Below are positions 54,144 through 64,000 of a DNA stretch of 64,000 bases, piece after piece. The stretch covers positions 1 through 64,000 of the forward strand of contig JAHJGM010000055.1 of NCBI GenBank assembly GCA_018824305.1, in the 5' to 3' direction. This stretch comes from a bacterium. Its GTDB lineage: Bacteria > Campylobacterota > Campylobacteria > Campylobacterales > Sulfurimonadaceae. Under the pieces are notes generated by a model. That model was not told where the DNA came from. It saw nothing but the letters and a program-made list of their open reading frames with translations, and did not search any database. The translations under genes and the position numbers were made by a program. Position 1 is the stretch's first letter; each line of letters begins with the position of its first letter.

Positions 54144-55538
54144 CTATTTTTCCTTTAAATTATCTAAATATTTACCTTGGATTATATCGATACCTATCTC
54201 TTTGGCTATGCCATAAAGCTCTTCATCCTCTATCATCTTTATCCATGATTTTGAATTTAGAGAGTTCACACCCTCATGCAAACTTTTTAGTATCTTTTTG
54301 TATCTATCAGATTTTAAATTTTTTGTGTATCTGGAATCAAATCTAACCATATCGACTTCTATTTCTCTAAAATATAAGCTGCTTGAATGATACTCTCCGA
54401 ATCTGTCAATTGCTATATAGATACCCATATTTCTTAAACTCTGTATCGTTTGATTGTAACGAGTTATATTATTATAGTAGTCTATTTCTGAAATTAAAAA
54501 CACTATTTTATAATTAATGTTTATATATGTGTCAATTAACCCCTTTACATGCGATAAAAAATGGGGTTCTCTTATTGTTGTCGGAGATATTATAAAAGAG
54601 CACATTTTATTATCTTCGGATATTTTTTTAGCAACTACATTCAAAAGCATCAAATCATACTCTTTTGATAATCCCAATCTATTAACAACAGGAATAAAAA
54701 CTTTTTGATGAACAATCTTATCTTTTATTAAAAGTTTAACAGATAGATCTTCTAAAAAAATATTTCCATCTTTATCATATACATTTTGACTATATATCTT
54801 AAAACTGCTGTTTTTTATGGCATCTATGATGGATCTTTCCAAATCATTAGGATCGATCATATCTTCATCTTTTATCATATATTTAGAGGATTTATTTAAT
54901 GTTTGCTGTTCAAAAAGATAGTCTATAAGATAATCTAAACTTTTTGAAAAATGATTATCGACTACAGCTCCTATTATCTGCACTTCCATATTATTTATGT
55001 TAAAGTTAGCAAATTTTAGACACATCAACTCCATTACCGACAAAAAGTCCTCTTTACTTCCATCCAATCCAATAATAAAATCACCGCCTTTGATATGTCC
55101 CAACGGGAAATTATATATTCCCTTTGAATATAAAAAGTTTGTTATCTCTTTCACGGTGGATTGAAGAATGAAATCACCGTTTTTTATACCATATGTCTCA
55201 TTGATGGTATAAAGATTGTTTATAGTGATCATCATAATCGTGTAATTTTCTTTTAATATCTCTTTTTTCAAAAATTTATAAAGATATTCACGAGTAAAAG
55301 TATTTGTTATAGGATCTGTTATACGTTCATCAAACCCTCGATATATCATATACAAAAAGAAATATATCATGATCGCCAGTATAAGAATAGCACCGATGTA
55401 AAAAGATGTAGTTATATTTTCAGCGGACTGATTTATGAAAGAAAAAATGGACAAAAGACCTAAAAAAAAGATAGGAAGACCCATTCTCAGGGCCAATTTA
55501 AACCTATTTTCCCTCTCTTTTTTTTCAGGTAATATCAT
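54144..55538 (-). CDS. Degenerate GGDEF/EAL membrane protein
   Basis: The 464-residue protein has two N-terminal membrane helices (about 18-36 and 42-66), a GGDEF-like domain with GHIKGGDFIIGL in place of GGDEF, and an EAL-like domain. The EAL start reads SFKIYSQNVYD where active enzymes have a YQPI motif, and the catalytic Glu-Ala-Leu is not visible; the domain ends with IDIIQGKYLD. It is probably a cyclic di-GMP receptor or structural relic, not an enzyme. It lies eight bases after gyrB. Confidence 0.8.
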   Translation of the reverse strand: MILPEKKERENRFKLALRMGLPIFFLGLLSIFSFINQSAENITTSFYIGAILILAIMIYFFLYMIYRGFDERITDPITNTFTREYLYKFLKKEILKENYTIMMITINNLYTINETYGIKNGDFILQSTVKEITNFLYSKGIYNFPLGHIKGGDFIIGLDGSKEDFLSVMELMCLKFANFNINNMEVQIIGAVVDNHFSKSLDYLIDYLFEQQTLNKSSKYMIKDEDMIDPNDLERSIIDAIKNSSFKIYSQNVYDKDGNIFLEDLSVKLLIKDKIVHQKVFIPVVNRLGLSKEYDLMLLNVVAKKISEDNKMCSFIISPTTIREPHFLSHVKGLIDTYININYKIVFLISEIDYYNNITRYNQTIQSLRNMGIYIAIDRFGEYHSSSLYFREIEVDMVRFDSRYTKNLKSDRYKKILKSLHEGVNSLNSKSWIKMIEDEELYGIAKEIGIDIIQGKYLDNLKEK

Positions 55539-55546
55539 GGCAGGTG

Positions 55547-57886
<2,340 letters not shown>

Positions 57887-57971
57887 TTATTTTATCTAAA
57901 TATTATTAAGAAATCGATTTTTTATGACAAGTTGCAAGAAAAGAGTCACTTTATGGACTCTTTTGGAAAGA

Positions 57972-59039
57972 TTATATAACTATCGGCATGACAATTGTTT
58001 TAAAATTATCATCAGTTAGTATAAAAGGCAGATTAGAATCATTTAATCCTAATGTAAACTCTTGATTATCTATTTGTGCGAGAAAATCTAAGATATATCT
58101 GCTGTTTACTGCCAATATAAAAGGTTCATCAAATCCTGTCGTATGTGTTATTTCTGTTTTTGCTTCGATATTGTCGTTGCTTAAACTTTCAAACATGATC
58201 TTATTGTTGTGTAAAGTTACTTTCATATCGTTTGAAATAGTAGTTATCTGTTTTATCGAATCAATTATGATCGATTTTGGAAGTAGGATCGTTTTAGATA
58301 TCTCTTTAGGGATAATTCTTGAATAATCAGGAAATTTACCGTTGATAAGTTTTGTGTAGAATGTATATTGATTAGAATGGATAATCAGATAAGTATTATC
58401 GTAATAGATCTCTATATTATCAAAAAATAGTTTTTGAATTTCGATGATCGCTTTTTTAGGGATAATGATAGAGAGGGTGTTTTGTGTTGAGTTTTCTATG
58501 TTTACAAGAGCTAAACGTCTGGTATCCGTAGAAACAAATGCAATGTTATCGTTTTTGATATCTATTAGAGCACCGTTTAGTTCAAATTTAGGATTATTTG
58601 AATCGATAGCAGGTGTTATTTTTTTGAGTGATTCGATTAAAGTGTGTGAATCGATCGATATTTTTGGTTTACCTTCATAATTTGGGAATAATGGGAATTC
58701 ATTAGATAAAAATGTCGGTAGTTTGAAGTTTGAACTTGCTTGAGAGATATGAAGCATATCATTTTTAGTTTCTAAGGTAATATCAGAGTCTTTTAGTATT
58801 CTGATGATATCAAGAAGCTTTTTACCGTTAGCGGTCACTTCACCATCTTCAATAGAGTTTATTTGATCAATTGTTACATGTAGACCTATTTCATAATCTG
58901 TAGCTTTTAATGTTAAAACAGAGTTTTGAACTTTTATATATACATGTGATGTTATTTGAGAAGTATCTTTTTTTTCTAGAAAAGGTTGAGAAGATATAAG
59001 GATATTTTCGAGTATAGATTTAGCTATTGTTATTTTCAT
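57972..59039 (-). CDS. dnaN: DNA polymerase III sliding clamp
   Basis: The 355-residue beta clamp has three repeated clamp domains. It starts MKITIAKSILENILI and ends IVMPIVI, with LPKSIIIDSIKQITTIS in the third domain. It encircles DNA and tethers polymerase. Length is about the usual 360-370 residues. It lies 188 bases downstream of dnaA, with part of the origin between them. Confidence 0.95.
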   Translation of the reverse strand: MKITIAKSILENILISSQPFLEKKDTSQITSHVYIKVQNSVLTLKATDYEIGLHVTIDQINSIEDGEVTANGKKLLDIIRILKDSDITLETKNDMLHISQASSNFKLPTFLSNEFPLFPNYEGKPKISIDSHTLIESLKKITPAIDSNNPKFELNGALIDIKNDNIAFVSTDTRRLALVNIENSTQNTLSIIIPKKAIIEIQKLFFDNIEIYYDNTYLIIHSNQYTFYTKLINGKFPDYSRIIPKEISKTILLPKSIIIDSIKQITTISNDMKVTLHNNKIMFESLSNDNIEAKTEITHTTGFDEPFILAVNSRYILDFLAQIDNQEFTLGLNDSNLPFILTDDNFKTIVMPIVI

Positions 59040-59040
59040 C

Positions 59041-59227
59041 TAATTTTCCTATTTATTTTTAAATTTTTAGTACGTAGTAGTAGGTGTTGTGAGTAAGTGA
59101 ATAAACCAACAACAACCCAACACATGGCAATCTATCTATGTGAATTCAGATACAGGCATCTTTCACATCTTTTCACTATGCAAATTATATCTTTTTTTTC
59201 TCCAAGCTTACAAATAAATCTTTTCAA
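59041..59227. other. oriC2: dnaA-dnaN intergenic origin with DnaA-trio-like repeat
   Basis: DnaA boxes include TGTGAGTAA at 59088-59096, AGTGAATAA at 59096-59104, TGTGAATTC at 59139-59147 and TCTTTCACA at 59159-59167. To the left, TAG repeats at 59068-59083 (TAG TAC G TAG TAG TAG) read 3'-GAT-5' outward from the boxes and lead into an A/T-rich tract at 59041-59067. This is the layout of a DnaA-trio next to an unwinding element. Bipartite ruvC-dnaA-dnaN origins are established in Helicobacter and related bacteria. Confidence 0.75.
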
Positions 59228-60544
59228 TTAAGAAGTAGATTTTATTTTATTGTTTAATTCCTCTATTTTTGTTCTAAAATCTTCATCGTCTTTTATAAGT
59301 TCATTTATCTTTTTCATTGTATGGGATATTGCGGTGTGATCTTTCATGCCAAAGTATTGAGCAAGCTGAGGCATAGAGTTTGTAGTCAGGTCACGACACA
59401 GATAGATCGCGATTCGTCTTGCATAAACGATGTTTCTAGATCTGCTTTTTGATTTGATCTCACTCGGTTTTACATTGAGCTCTTTTGCAACGATATCCAT
59501 AATAAGATCGATAGTAATGTTTGCTCTGTTTTCACGCTGCTGTTCTTTTAAGACATTTTTTGCAAACTCTATATTGATATCGATGTTCATCAATTTTGCG
59601 TAAGCATGAAGTTTGGAAAGGATACCCTCTATCTCACGCGCATTGTTTTCAATAATGGTTGCAATGTAGTTGATCACATCGTTACTTAATTTTATACGAT
59701 TGATCTCACATTTTTTCTTGATAATATTGATCTTTGTCTCAAGTTCAGGAGGTTGGATATCTGCAATCAACCCCCATTCAAAACGACTTTTCAGTCTGGC
59801 TTCAAGTCCGCCTATCTGTTTAGGGTGTTTGTCAGAAGTGATGATGATCTGCTTTTTATCATTTTTTAAAGCTTCAAAAGTGTGAAAAAACTCCTCTTGT
59901 AAAGAATCTTTGTTACTTAAAAATTGAATATCGTCTATGAGCAGGACATCGCATTTTCTGTATTTGTCTTTGAATCTGTCCATATTACCGTTTCTAAGGT
60001 GGCGAAGAAAATCGTTTAAAAACTGCTCTACCGATGTATAGATGACATTTTTGCCCTGATTTTGAAGCACGTTTCCAACTGCCTGCATAAGGTGGGTCTT
60101 TCCGATCCCGACGCCTCCGTAGATAAAGAGCGGATTGTAGATGTCTCCGGGCTTTTCGCTTACGCTTTTTGCAGCTGCGTAGGCAAACTGGTTGGAGCCG
60201 CCTACAACGAAGTTGTCAAAGGTATGAGAAGGGTTGAGCAGTGAATGTTTTATCTTTTCTTTGTCCACGACGTTTTTTGTACTTTTTGATGATGTGTCAA
60301 CTTTGGATTTCAATGTTATAACGACGTTGACTCTGTTTGTACTATATACTTCAAAAAGATGAGAAATTTTTTCGGAAAATTTTGTTTTTATGTAATTTGC
60401 TATTAAATTGTTGGGTGCATAATAGATCGCATTGTCGCTGCTGGATTTTTTTTCATCGTATGAGAGTTGTTTTATATATCTGTTGTATTCTATTTCAGGT
60501 ATTTCATCTTTTAATTTTGTAAGAACTTTTTCGCCAATATTCAT
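59228..60544 (-). CDS. dnaA: Chromosomal replication initiator DnaA
   Basis: I choose the ATG at 60544 (MNIGEKVLTKLKDEIPE, 438 residues); the longer frame to 60601 runs through DnaA boxes and is unlikely. The AAA+ core has Walker A YGGVGIGKTHLMQAVG, Walker B VLLIDDIQFL and ARLKSRFEWGL. The DNA-binding domain IV has YFGMKDHTAISHTMKKI. DnaA binds the boxes in the two flanking intergenic regions and melts the origin. The gene is divergent from ruvC. Confidence 0.96.
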   Translation of the reverse strand: MNIGEKVLTKLKDEIPEIEYNRYIKQLSYDEKKSSSDNAIYYAPNNLIANYIKTKFSEKISHLFEVYSTNRVNVVITLKSKVDTSSKSTKNVVDKEKIKHSLLNPSHTFDNFVVGGSNQFAYAAAKSVSEKPGDIYNPLFIYGGVGIGKTHLMQAVGNVLQNQGKNVIYTSVEQFLNDFLRHLRNGNMDRFKDKYRKCDVLLIDDIQFLSNKDSLQEEFFHTFEALKNDKKQIIITSDKHPKQIGGLEARLKSRFEWGLIADIQPPELETKINIIKKKCEINRIKLSNDVINYIATIIENNAREIEGILSKLHAYAKLMNIDINIEFAKNVLKEQQRENRANITIDLIMDIVAKELNVKPSEIKSKSRSRNIVYARRIAIYLCRDLTTNSMPQLAQYFGMKDHTAISHTMKKINELIKDDEDFRTKIEELNNKIKSTS

Positions 60545-60765
60545 AAATTGCCTTATGTGAATGATGTGTGAATTAACTATGTGAATATTATCATTAATCA
60601 CTATAGAAGTACATTAAACAGGAGCTAAAAAATATGTGAATACTCTTTTTCACATAAGTGACGAATGGGTATAATTAAAATAAATATGAATATTTGTCAT
60701 ACTTTTTTAAATAGAGGTATTTTGAATATATAATATTTGAAAAGTTTTGTGAATTTAGGGAAGAA
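60545..60765. other. oriC1: DnaA-box cluster between dnaA and ruvC
   Basis: Six DnaA-box-like sites are visible: TGTGAATGA 60556-60564, TGTGAATTA 60567-60575, TGTGAATAT 60580-60588, TGTGAATAC 60635-60643, TTTTTCACA 60646-60654 and TGTGAATTT 60748-60756. Three are tandem right at the dnaA start and probably autoregulate dnaA. The stretch 60665-60745 is strongly A/T-rich. This matches the upstream half of the bipartite Campylobacterota origin. Confidence 0.8.
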
Positions 60766-61251
60766 ATGATAAATATTTTAGGAATAGATCCGGGAACAAG
60801 AAATATGGGATATGCGATCATCTCTTTGGACAAAGGGAAGATCGCTTTGGTTGAAGCCGGACTTGTGAAAATGAAAGCCGAGGACCTGCAGTTTCAAGTT
60901 CCCCAGATGGCAGAAGCGATAGAACAGTTGTTCACTGCACACAAAATCGATGAAGTGGCTGTTGAGAGTATGTTTTATGCTCACAATCCAAAAACGGTCA
61001 TAAAGCTTGCCCAGTTTCGCGGGGCGTTGATGATGAAACTGATTCAAGAGTTCGGCACATTTGCAGAGTACACGCCGCTTCAGATAAAAAAAGCACTTAC
61101 GGGAAAAGCAAAGGCAGACAAAGAGCAGGTCTCGTTTATGGTCAAACGTCTTTTAAATATCAAAAAAGAGATCAAGCCGCTTGATATCACAGATGCGATC
61201 GCCGTAGCCATAACACATTCGCAAAGAGTCAGACTTGCAGCACAAAATTAA
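60766..61251 (+). CDS. ruvC: Holliday junction resolvase RuvC
   Basis: The 161-residue endonuclease resolves Holliday junctions with RuvAB. Catalytic acidic residues are in [15 protein letters not shown] (Asp near 7), [14 protein letters not shown] (Glu) and [15 protein letters not shown] (the final Asp pair). A GAAGAA site precedes the ATG. Divergence from dnaA is a typical Campylobacterota arrangement. Confidence 0.95.
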   Translation: MINILGIDPGTRNMGYAIISLDKGKIALVEAGLVKMKAEDLQFQVPQMAEAIEQLFTAHKIDEVAVESMFYAHNPKTVIKLAQFRGALMMKLIQEFGTFAEYTPLQIKKALTGKAKADKEQVSFMVKRLLNIKKEIKPLDITDAIAVAITHSQRVRLAAQN

Positions 61252-61306
61252 GTTTTAATAGCAAAAGGTGTAAAATTGCAATCGAAATCAATATAAGGTA
61301 TCAAAT

Positions 61307-61861
61307 ATGAGCGTAGAGCAAGATCTAATCAATCGAAGTACAAACAGCTGTGAGTTATGTGGCAGTCAAGAGAGTTTATCTGTTTTTGAAGTTTCTCCTT
61401 CAGACGCAAGTGCAGAGCAGTCAATTTTAGTTTGTTCCACATGTAAAGGACAGATCGAGAGCGGAGAGTTAGACGAGACACATTTTAATTGTTTAAATGA
61501 CAGTATGTGGAGTGAAGTGCCTGCTGTTAAAGTGATGGCATATAGACTTTTAAATGCACTAGGGCGTCAAGATCTGTTAGATATGCTATATCTTGAAGAT
61601 GAGGAAAAATCTTGGGCAGAAGCCGGTATGAGCAGCGGCGGTGATGATGTAGTCGTCAAGGATGCTAACGGTGTTGTTTTAAAAGCGGGTGACAGTGTCG
61701 TTATATTAAAAGACCTGGATGTTAAAGGTGCAGGTTTTACTGCTAAGCGCGGAACGACTGTAAGAAACATTACGATTCCTGCAGATGTAGAGGGTCATAT
61801 AGAGGGTCGTGTAAACGGTGCTAAAATCTACTTAAAAACAGAGTTTTTGAAAAAAGCATAA
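61307..61861 (+). CDS. PhnA/YjdM-like zinc-ribbon protein
   Basis: The 184-residue protein has an N-terminal zinc ribbon (Cys15, Cys18 in SCELCGSQ and the pair in LVCSTCKGQ), a helical middle, and the C-terminal PhnA domain VVVKDANGVVLKAGDSVVIL to GHIEGRVNGAKIYLKTEFL. The name comes from linkage to phosphonate use, but the family's biochemical function is uncertain. It is followed 14 bases later by the tyrosine phosphatase gene. Confidence 0.87.
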   Translation: MSVEQDLINRSTNSCELCGSQESLSVFEVSPSDASAEQSILVCSTCKGQIESGELDETHFNCLNDSMWSEVPAVKVMAYRLLNALGRQDLLDMLYLEDEEKSWAEAGMSSGGDDVVVKDANGVVLKAGDSVVILKDLDVKGAGFTAKRGTTVRNITIPADVEGHIEGRVNGAKIYLKTEFLKKA

Positions 61862-61874
61862 AGTTATTAAAGTT

Positions 61875-62315
61875 ATGAATTCTGTTATCTTTGTTTGTCT
61901 TGGAAATATCTGCCGTTCTCCTATAGCCGAGGGAATCGCTAAAAAGACAGTGGAACAAAAAGCCTTACATGTAAGAGTAGCATCTGCAGGAACAGGCGGT
62001 TGGCATGTGGGAGAAAACCCATGTGTGAACTCCATAAAGGTAGCAGGTAAAAACGGGATCGATATTTCTTCTTTTGTGGCATCGCGGATAACAAAAAAAG
62101 AATTAGATGAATATGAATATATTATTGCTTTGGATGAGAGCAATTACGCCGATCTAAAACAGATGGGCGCAAAAAATCTGTATAAACTAGGATCTTTCGG
62201 TTATAACAACGAAGATGTCCCCGATCCATATTTTTTCAACGGCTTTGAAGGTTTTGACAGAGTCTATGAGATGATAGAGAGTTGTGTTAGCAGTATGTTT
62301 GAAGAGTTAGCCTGA
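61875..62315 (+). CDS. Low-molecular-weight protein-tyrosine phosphatase
   Basis: The 146-residue enzyme has the P-loop VCLGNICRSPIAEG with nucleophile Cys8 and Arg14 and the general-acid Asp in EDVPDPYFF. It dephosphorylates phosphotyrosine or phosphoarginine in proteins; the target is unknown. It contains an exact TTACATGTAA copy at 61965-61974, read as LHVR. Its 3' end overlaps the convergent gene by nine bases. Confidence 0.9.
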   Translation: MNSVIFVCLGNICRSPIAEGIAKKTVEQKALHVRVASAGTGGWHVGENPCVNSIKVAGKNGIDISSFVASRITKKELDEYEYIIALDESNYADLKQMGAKNLYKLGSFGYNNEDVPDPYFFNGFEGFDRVYEMIESCVSSMFEELA

Positions 62316-62696
62316 AAAAGGCAGCTCTTCATATTTTATGCTCTCACATATAACAAACAGCGAGGAGTCTTTGGCACTTCTTAGAGAACTGTATTCTCCA
62401 TAACAAAAAGCAAACTTGTTATCTTCAAAAATTATACTCATACCCTCACTCATATCAAGGAATGACAACTTAGAATCTTGCAAAAGATTTGCATCGCTAA
62501 CATTTGATAATTGCAGTGACAGATCTATCCAGTCAAATGCCAGTGCACTGTCTTGAACACCGATTTTTATCTCAATAACAGTCGGTGATACAAGTGTTAT
62601 GTTTTTTATCTCTGCACCGGTAAATCTTTCAAAGCGAGATAAAAACTTATCTATCTCACTTTTTCCTAGCGGCCTCAATTTATTGACAACCGACAC
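62307..62696 (-). CDS. Protein of unknown function following nrdA
   Basis: The product of about 130 residues begins near NKLRPLGKSEIDKFLSRFER and is soluble, with alternating strands (IKNITLVSPTVIEIKIGVQD, KLSFLDMSEGMSIIFEDNKF). No family is recognised. The start is uncertain: a GTG at 62696 lies inside the end of nrdA, and a TTG at 62681 would give a shorter protein; neither has a good ribosome binding site. The gene is probably coupled to nrdA translation. Confidence 0.6.
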   Translation of the reverse strand: MSVVNKLRPLGKSEIDKFLSRFERFTGAEIKNITLVSPTVIEIKIGVQDSALAFDWIDLSLQLSNVSDANLLQDSKLSFLDMSEGMSIIFEDNKFAFCYGEYSSLRSAKDSSLFVICESIKYEELPFSG

Positions 62697-64000
62697 ACTC
62701 CATAGAACGGTCCTCAACATCGTTTGCAGTCTCAGGTGATTGAGAGCGCAGATAGTATGTAGATTTCAGTCCCATTTTCCATGCCAGCATATAGATGTCG
62801 TTAAGGTACTTAGCACTTGCTTTATCGAGCGTTATAAAGATATTGAGGCTTTGCCCTTGGTCGATCCATTTTTGACGTATAGCGGCAGCTCTGATGAGTA
62901 TACGCTGGTCAAGCTCATAAGCCGATGTGTAATAGCTCCAAGTATCCGGTGAAAGTTTTGGAACAACGACCGGAATCAGTCCGCTTAAGTTCTCTTCAAA
63001 CCATTTGCGTTTAAATACAGGCTCGATAGCTTGAGTTGTACCTGTAAGAATAGAGATAGAACTCGTAGGTGCTACAGCCATCAGGTAACCGTTTCTGATA
63101 CCCTGTTTTTTTACTTTTTTGCGTAGTTCGTCCCATTCGTAAGCAGGTGCAAAAAGACCGCCGCGGTCAACAAGGTTTCTTACCTCTGCATTTGCATGGT
63201 CGTGAGGCATGATCCCTTTGCTCCATTTAGAACCTTCGAACTCCGCGTATGTACCTTTTTCTACTGCTAGATCAGATGATGCCGAGATAGCGTTGTAGCT
63301 TACCGCTTCCATGATCTCATCTATCTTGTCAAAATGTTCTTGGCTTCCCCATACGATTTTTTGTTCAGCCAGCATTTGTGCTTCACCCATAACGCCAAGA
63401 CCGATCGAACGGCTTCTCATATTCGTGCGTTTTACTTTTTCTATCGGGTAGAAGTTTAGATCGATCACGTTGTCTAACGCACGGATCGCAGTCGGGACGA
63501 TTCTGTCTATATCCTCTTTTGTATTGATACGTGAAAGATTCACAGATGCCAGGTTACAAACAGCAGTTGCACCGTCTACTTTTTCTTTCTCTACGATGTA
63601 GATTTTTTGTCCGTGAAGTGAATCTAAAGCAGTTATTTTCTTCGCTTCTTTTTCTATCCCGCTGTCAACTTTTACAAGTTCATCCTCTTCATAAGTTACA
63701 AAGTTTCCGTCTTCAAATATGACTTTTATCAGATAGCGGTTTGGCTCAGTATTTTGGAAGATCTCCGTACAAAGGTTTGAACTTCTGATAATTCCGTAAT
63801 GGTTGTTCGGATTGGCACGGTTTGCATTGTCTTTGAAACATAAAAAAGGTGAACCTGATTCAAAATAGCTAAGAAGAATTTTCTTCCATAAGTCTTTGGC
63901 TTTAACACGCTCTTTGATTATAGACTCATCCTGTTCAAGTTCCATATAACGTTTCTCAAACTCTTCACCGTACATGTTAGTAAGTTCTTTACAGTCGTAA
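62680..64000 (-). CDS. nrdA: Ribonucleoside-diphosphate reductase alpha subunit (C-terminal part)
   Basis: The gene runs off the right edge, so only about 440 C-terminal residues are present. Class I catalytic features are seen: SNLCTEIF and VCNLASVNLSRIN with active-site Cys/Asn residues, GLGVMGEAQMLAEQ, and APTSSISILTGTTQAIEP. The C-terminus ends SMECVGCQ with the redox Cys pair that passes electrons to the active site. A DNANRANPNNHYG region marks the metal-proximal part. The partner nrdB is 15 kb away at 46.3 kb. Confidence 0.93.
   Translation of the reverse strand, partial: YDCKELTNMYGEEFEKRYMELEQDESIIKERVKAKDLWKKILLSYFESGSPFLCFKDNANRANPNNHYGIIRSSNLCTEIFQNTEPNRYLIKVIFEDGNFVTYEEDELVKVDSGIEKEAKKITALDSLHGQKIYIVEKEKVDGATAVCNLASVNLSRINTKEDIDRIVPTAIRALDNVIDLNFYPIEKVKRTNMRSRSIGLGVMGEAQMLAEQKIVWGSQEHFDKIDEIMEAVSYNAISASSDLAVEKGTYAEFEGSKWSKGIMPHDHANAEVRNLVDRGGLFAPAYEWDELRKKVKKQGIRNGYLMAVAPTSSISILTGTTQAIEPVFKRKWFEENLSGLIPVVVPKLSPDTWSYYTSAYELDQRILIRAAAIRQKWIDQGQSLNIFITLDKASAKYLNDIYMLAWKMGLKSTYYLRSQSPETANDVEDRSMECVGCQ

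Noticed and set aside
60545-60601. N-terminal extension of DnaA
   Set aside because: It is encoded by the DnaA boxes themselves; DnaA starts at MNIGEKVL in line with the family.

Overview
The window looks like chromosomal DNA of a Campylobacterota (epsilonproteobacterial) organism, most likely a Sulfurimonas-like sulfur or hydrogen oxidiser. The support is a low-GC genome, a divergent ruvC / dnaA-dnaN-gyrB origin region, sigma-54 flagellar promoters, FAD-dependent ThyX instead of ThyA, a CetB-like PAS protein and a LapG/LapD pair. Genes are densely packed with many 4-base ATGA overlaps. I saw no rRNA, tRNA, CRISPR array, transposase or integrase. Genus is inferred from gene content and protein sequence as I remember the families; no search was run.

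Layout. 1-3.1 kb: yajQ (partial), a CetB-like PAS protein and a succinate dehydrogenase/fumarate reductase sdhA-sdhB pair with an unlisted 48-residue acidic ORF between the subunits. 3.2-4.9 kb: a methyltransferase-like membrane protein, an AEC transporter and a DUF167 protein. 4.9-7.6 kb: an AT-rich two-gene module (ABC-type ATPase plus HNH nuclease) resembling Septu-type phage defence, followed by a hairpin-rich intergenic element. 7.9-10.4 kb: purT operon. 10.5-13.9 kb: a diguanylate cyclase, a DUF234 protein with no normal start codon, and rpsU. 14.1-19.6 kb: a TlpA / DUF4266 / DUF3570 / ApbE envelope redox cluster followed by a histidine kinase and response regulator. 19.6-25.7 kb: a zinc-uptake-like cluster (small His/Cys protein, outer membrane barrel, binding protein, permease) running into a SUV3-like helicase. 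25.8-35.6 kb: rhodanese, DUF309, MscS, MFS, RDD, a diguanylate cyclase, a radical SAM protein, and LapG-LapD. 35.8-41.9 kb: fliK-flgD-hook-like gene-flgE with two sigma-54 promoters. 42-49.8 kb: nucleotide metabolism (dgt, thyX, nrdB), pcm, a nitrilase-family protein and typA. 49.9-53.3 kb: a two-component system and a tRNA nucleotidyltransferase. 53.3-64 kb: queF, a degenerate GGDEF/EAL protein, gyrB, dnaN, dnaA, a bipartite oriC, ruvC, a PhnA-like protein, a tyrosine phosphatase and the end of nrdA.

The most notable non-genic signal is the 10-bp palindrome TTACATGTAA. It occurs 15 times exactly, plus about ten one-mismatch copies at the outer base, both inside genes and between them. Some copies supply the Shine-Dalgarno sequence of the next gene and one inverted pair forms a terminator-like hairpin. 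The other leading candidates for a poorly described system are the Septu-like module, the TlpA/DUF4266/DUF3570/ApbE cluster with its two-component system, and a DnaA-trio-like repeat in the dnaA-dnaN intergenic origin.
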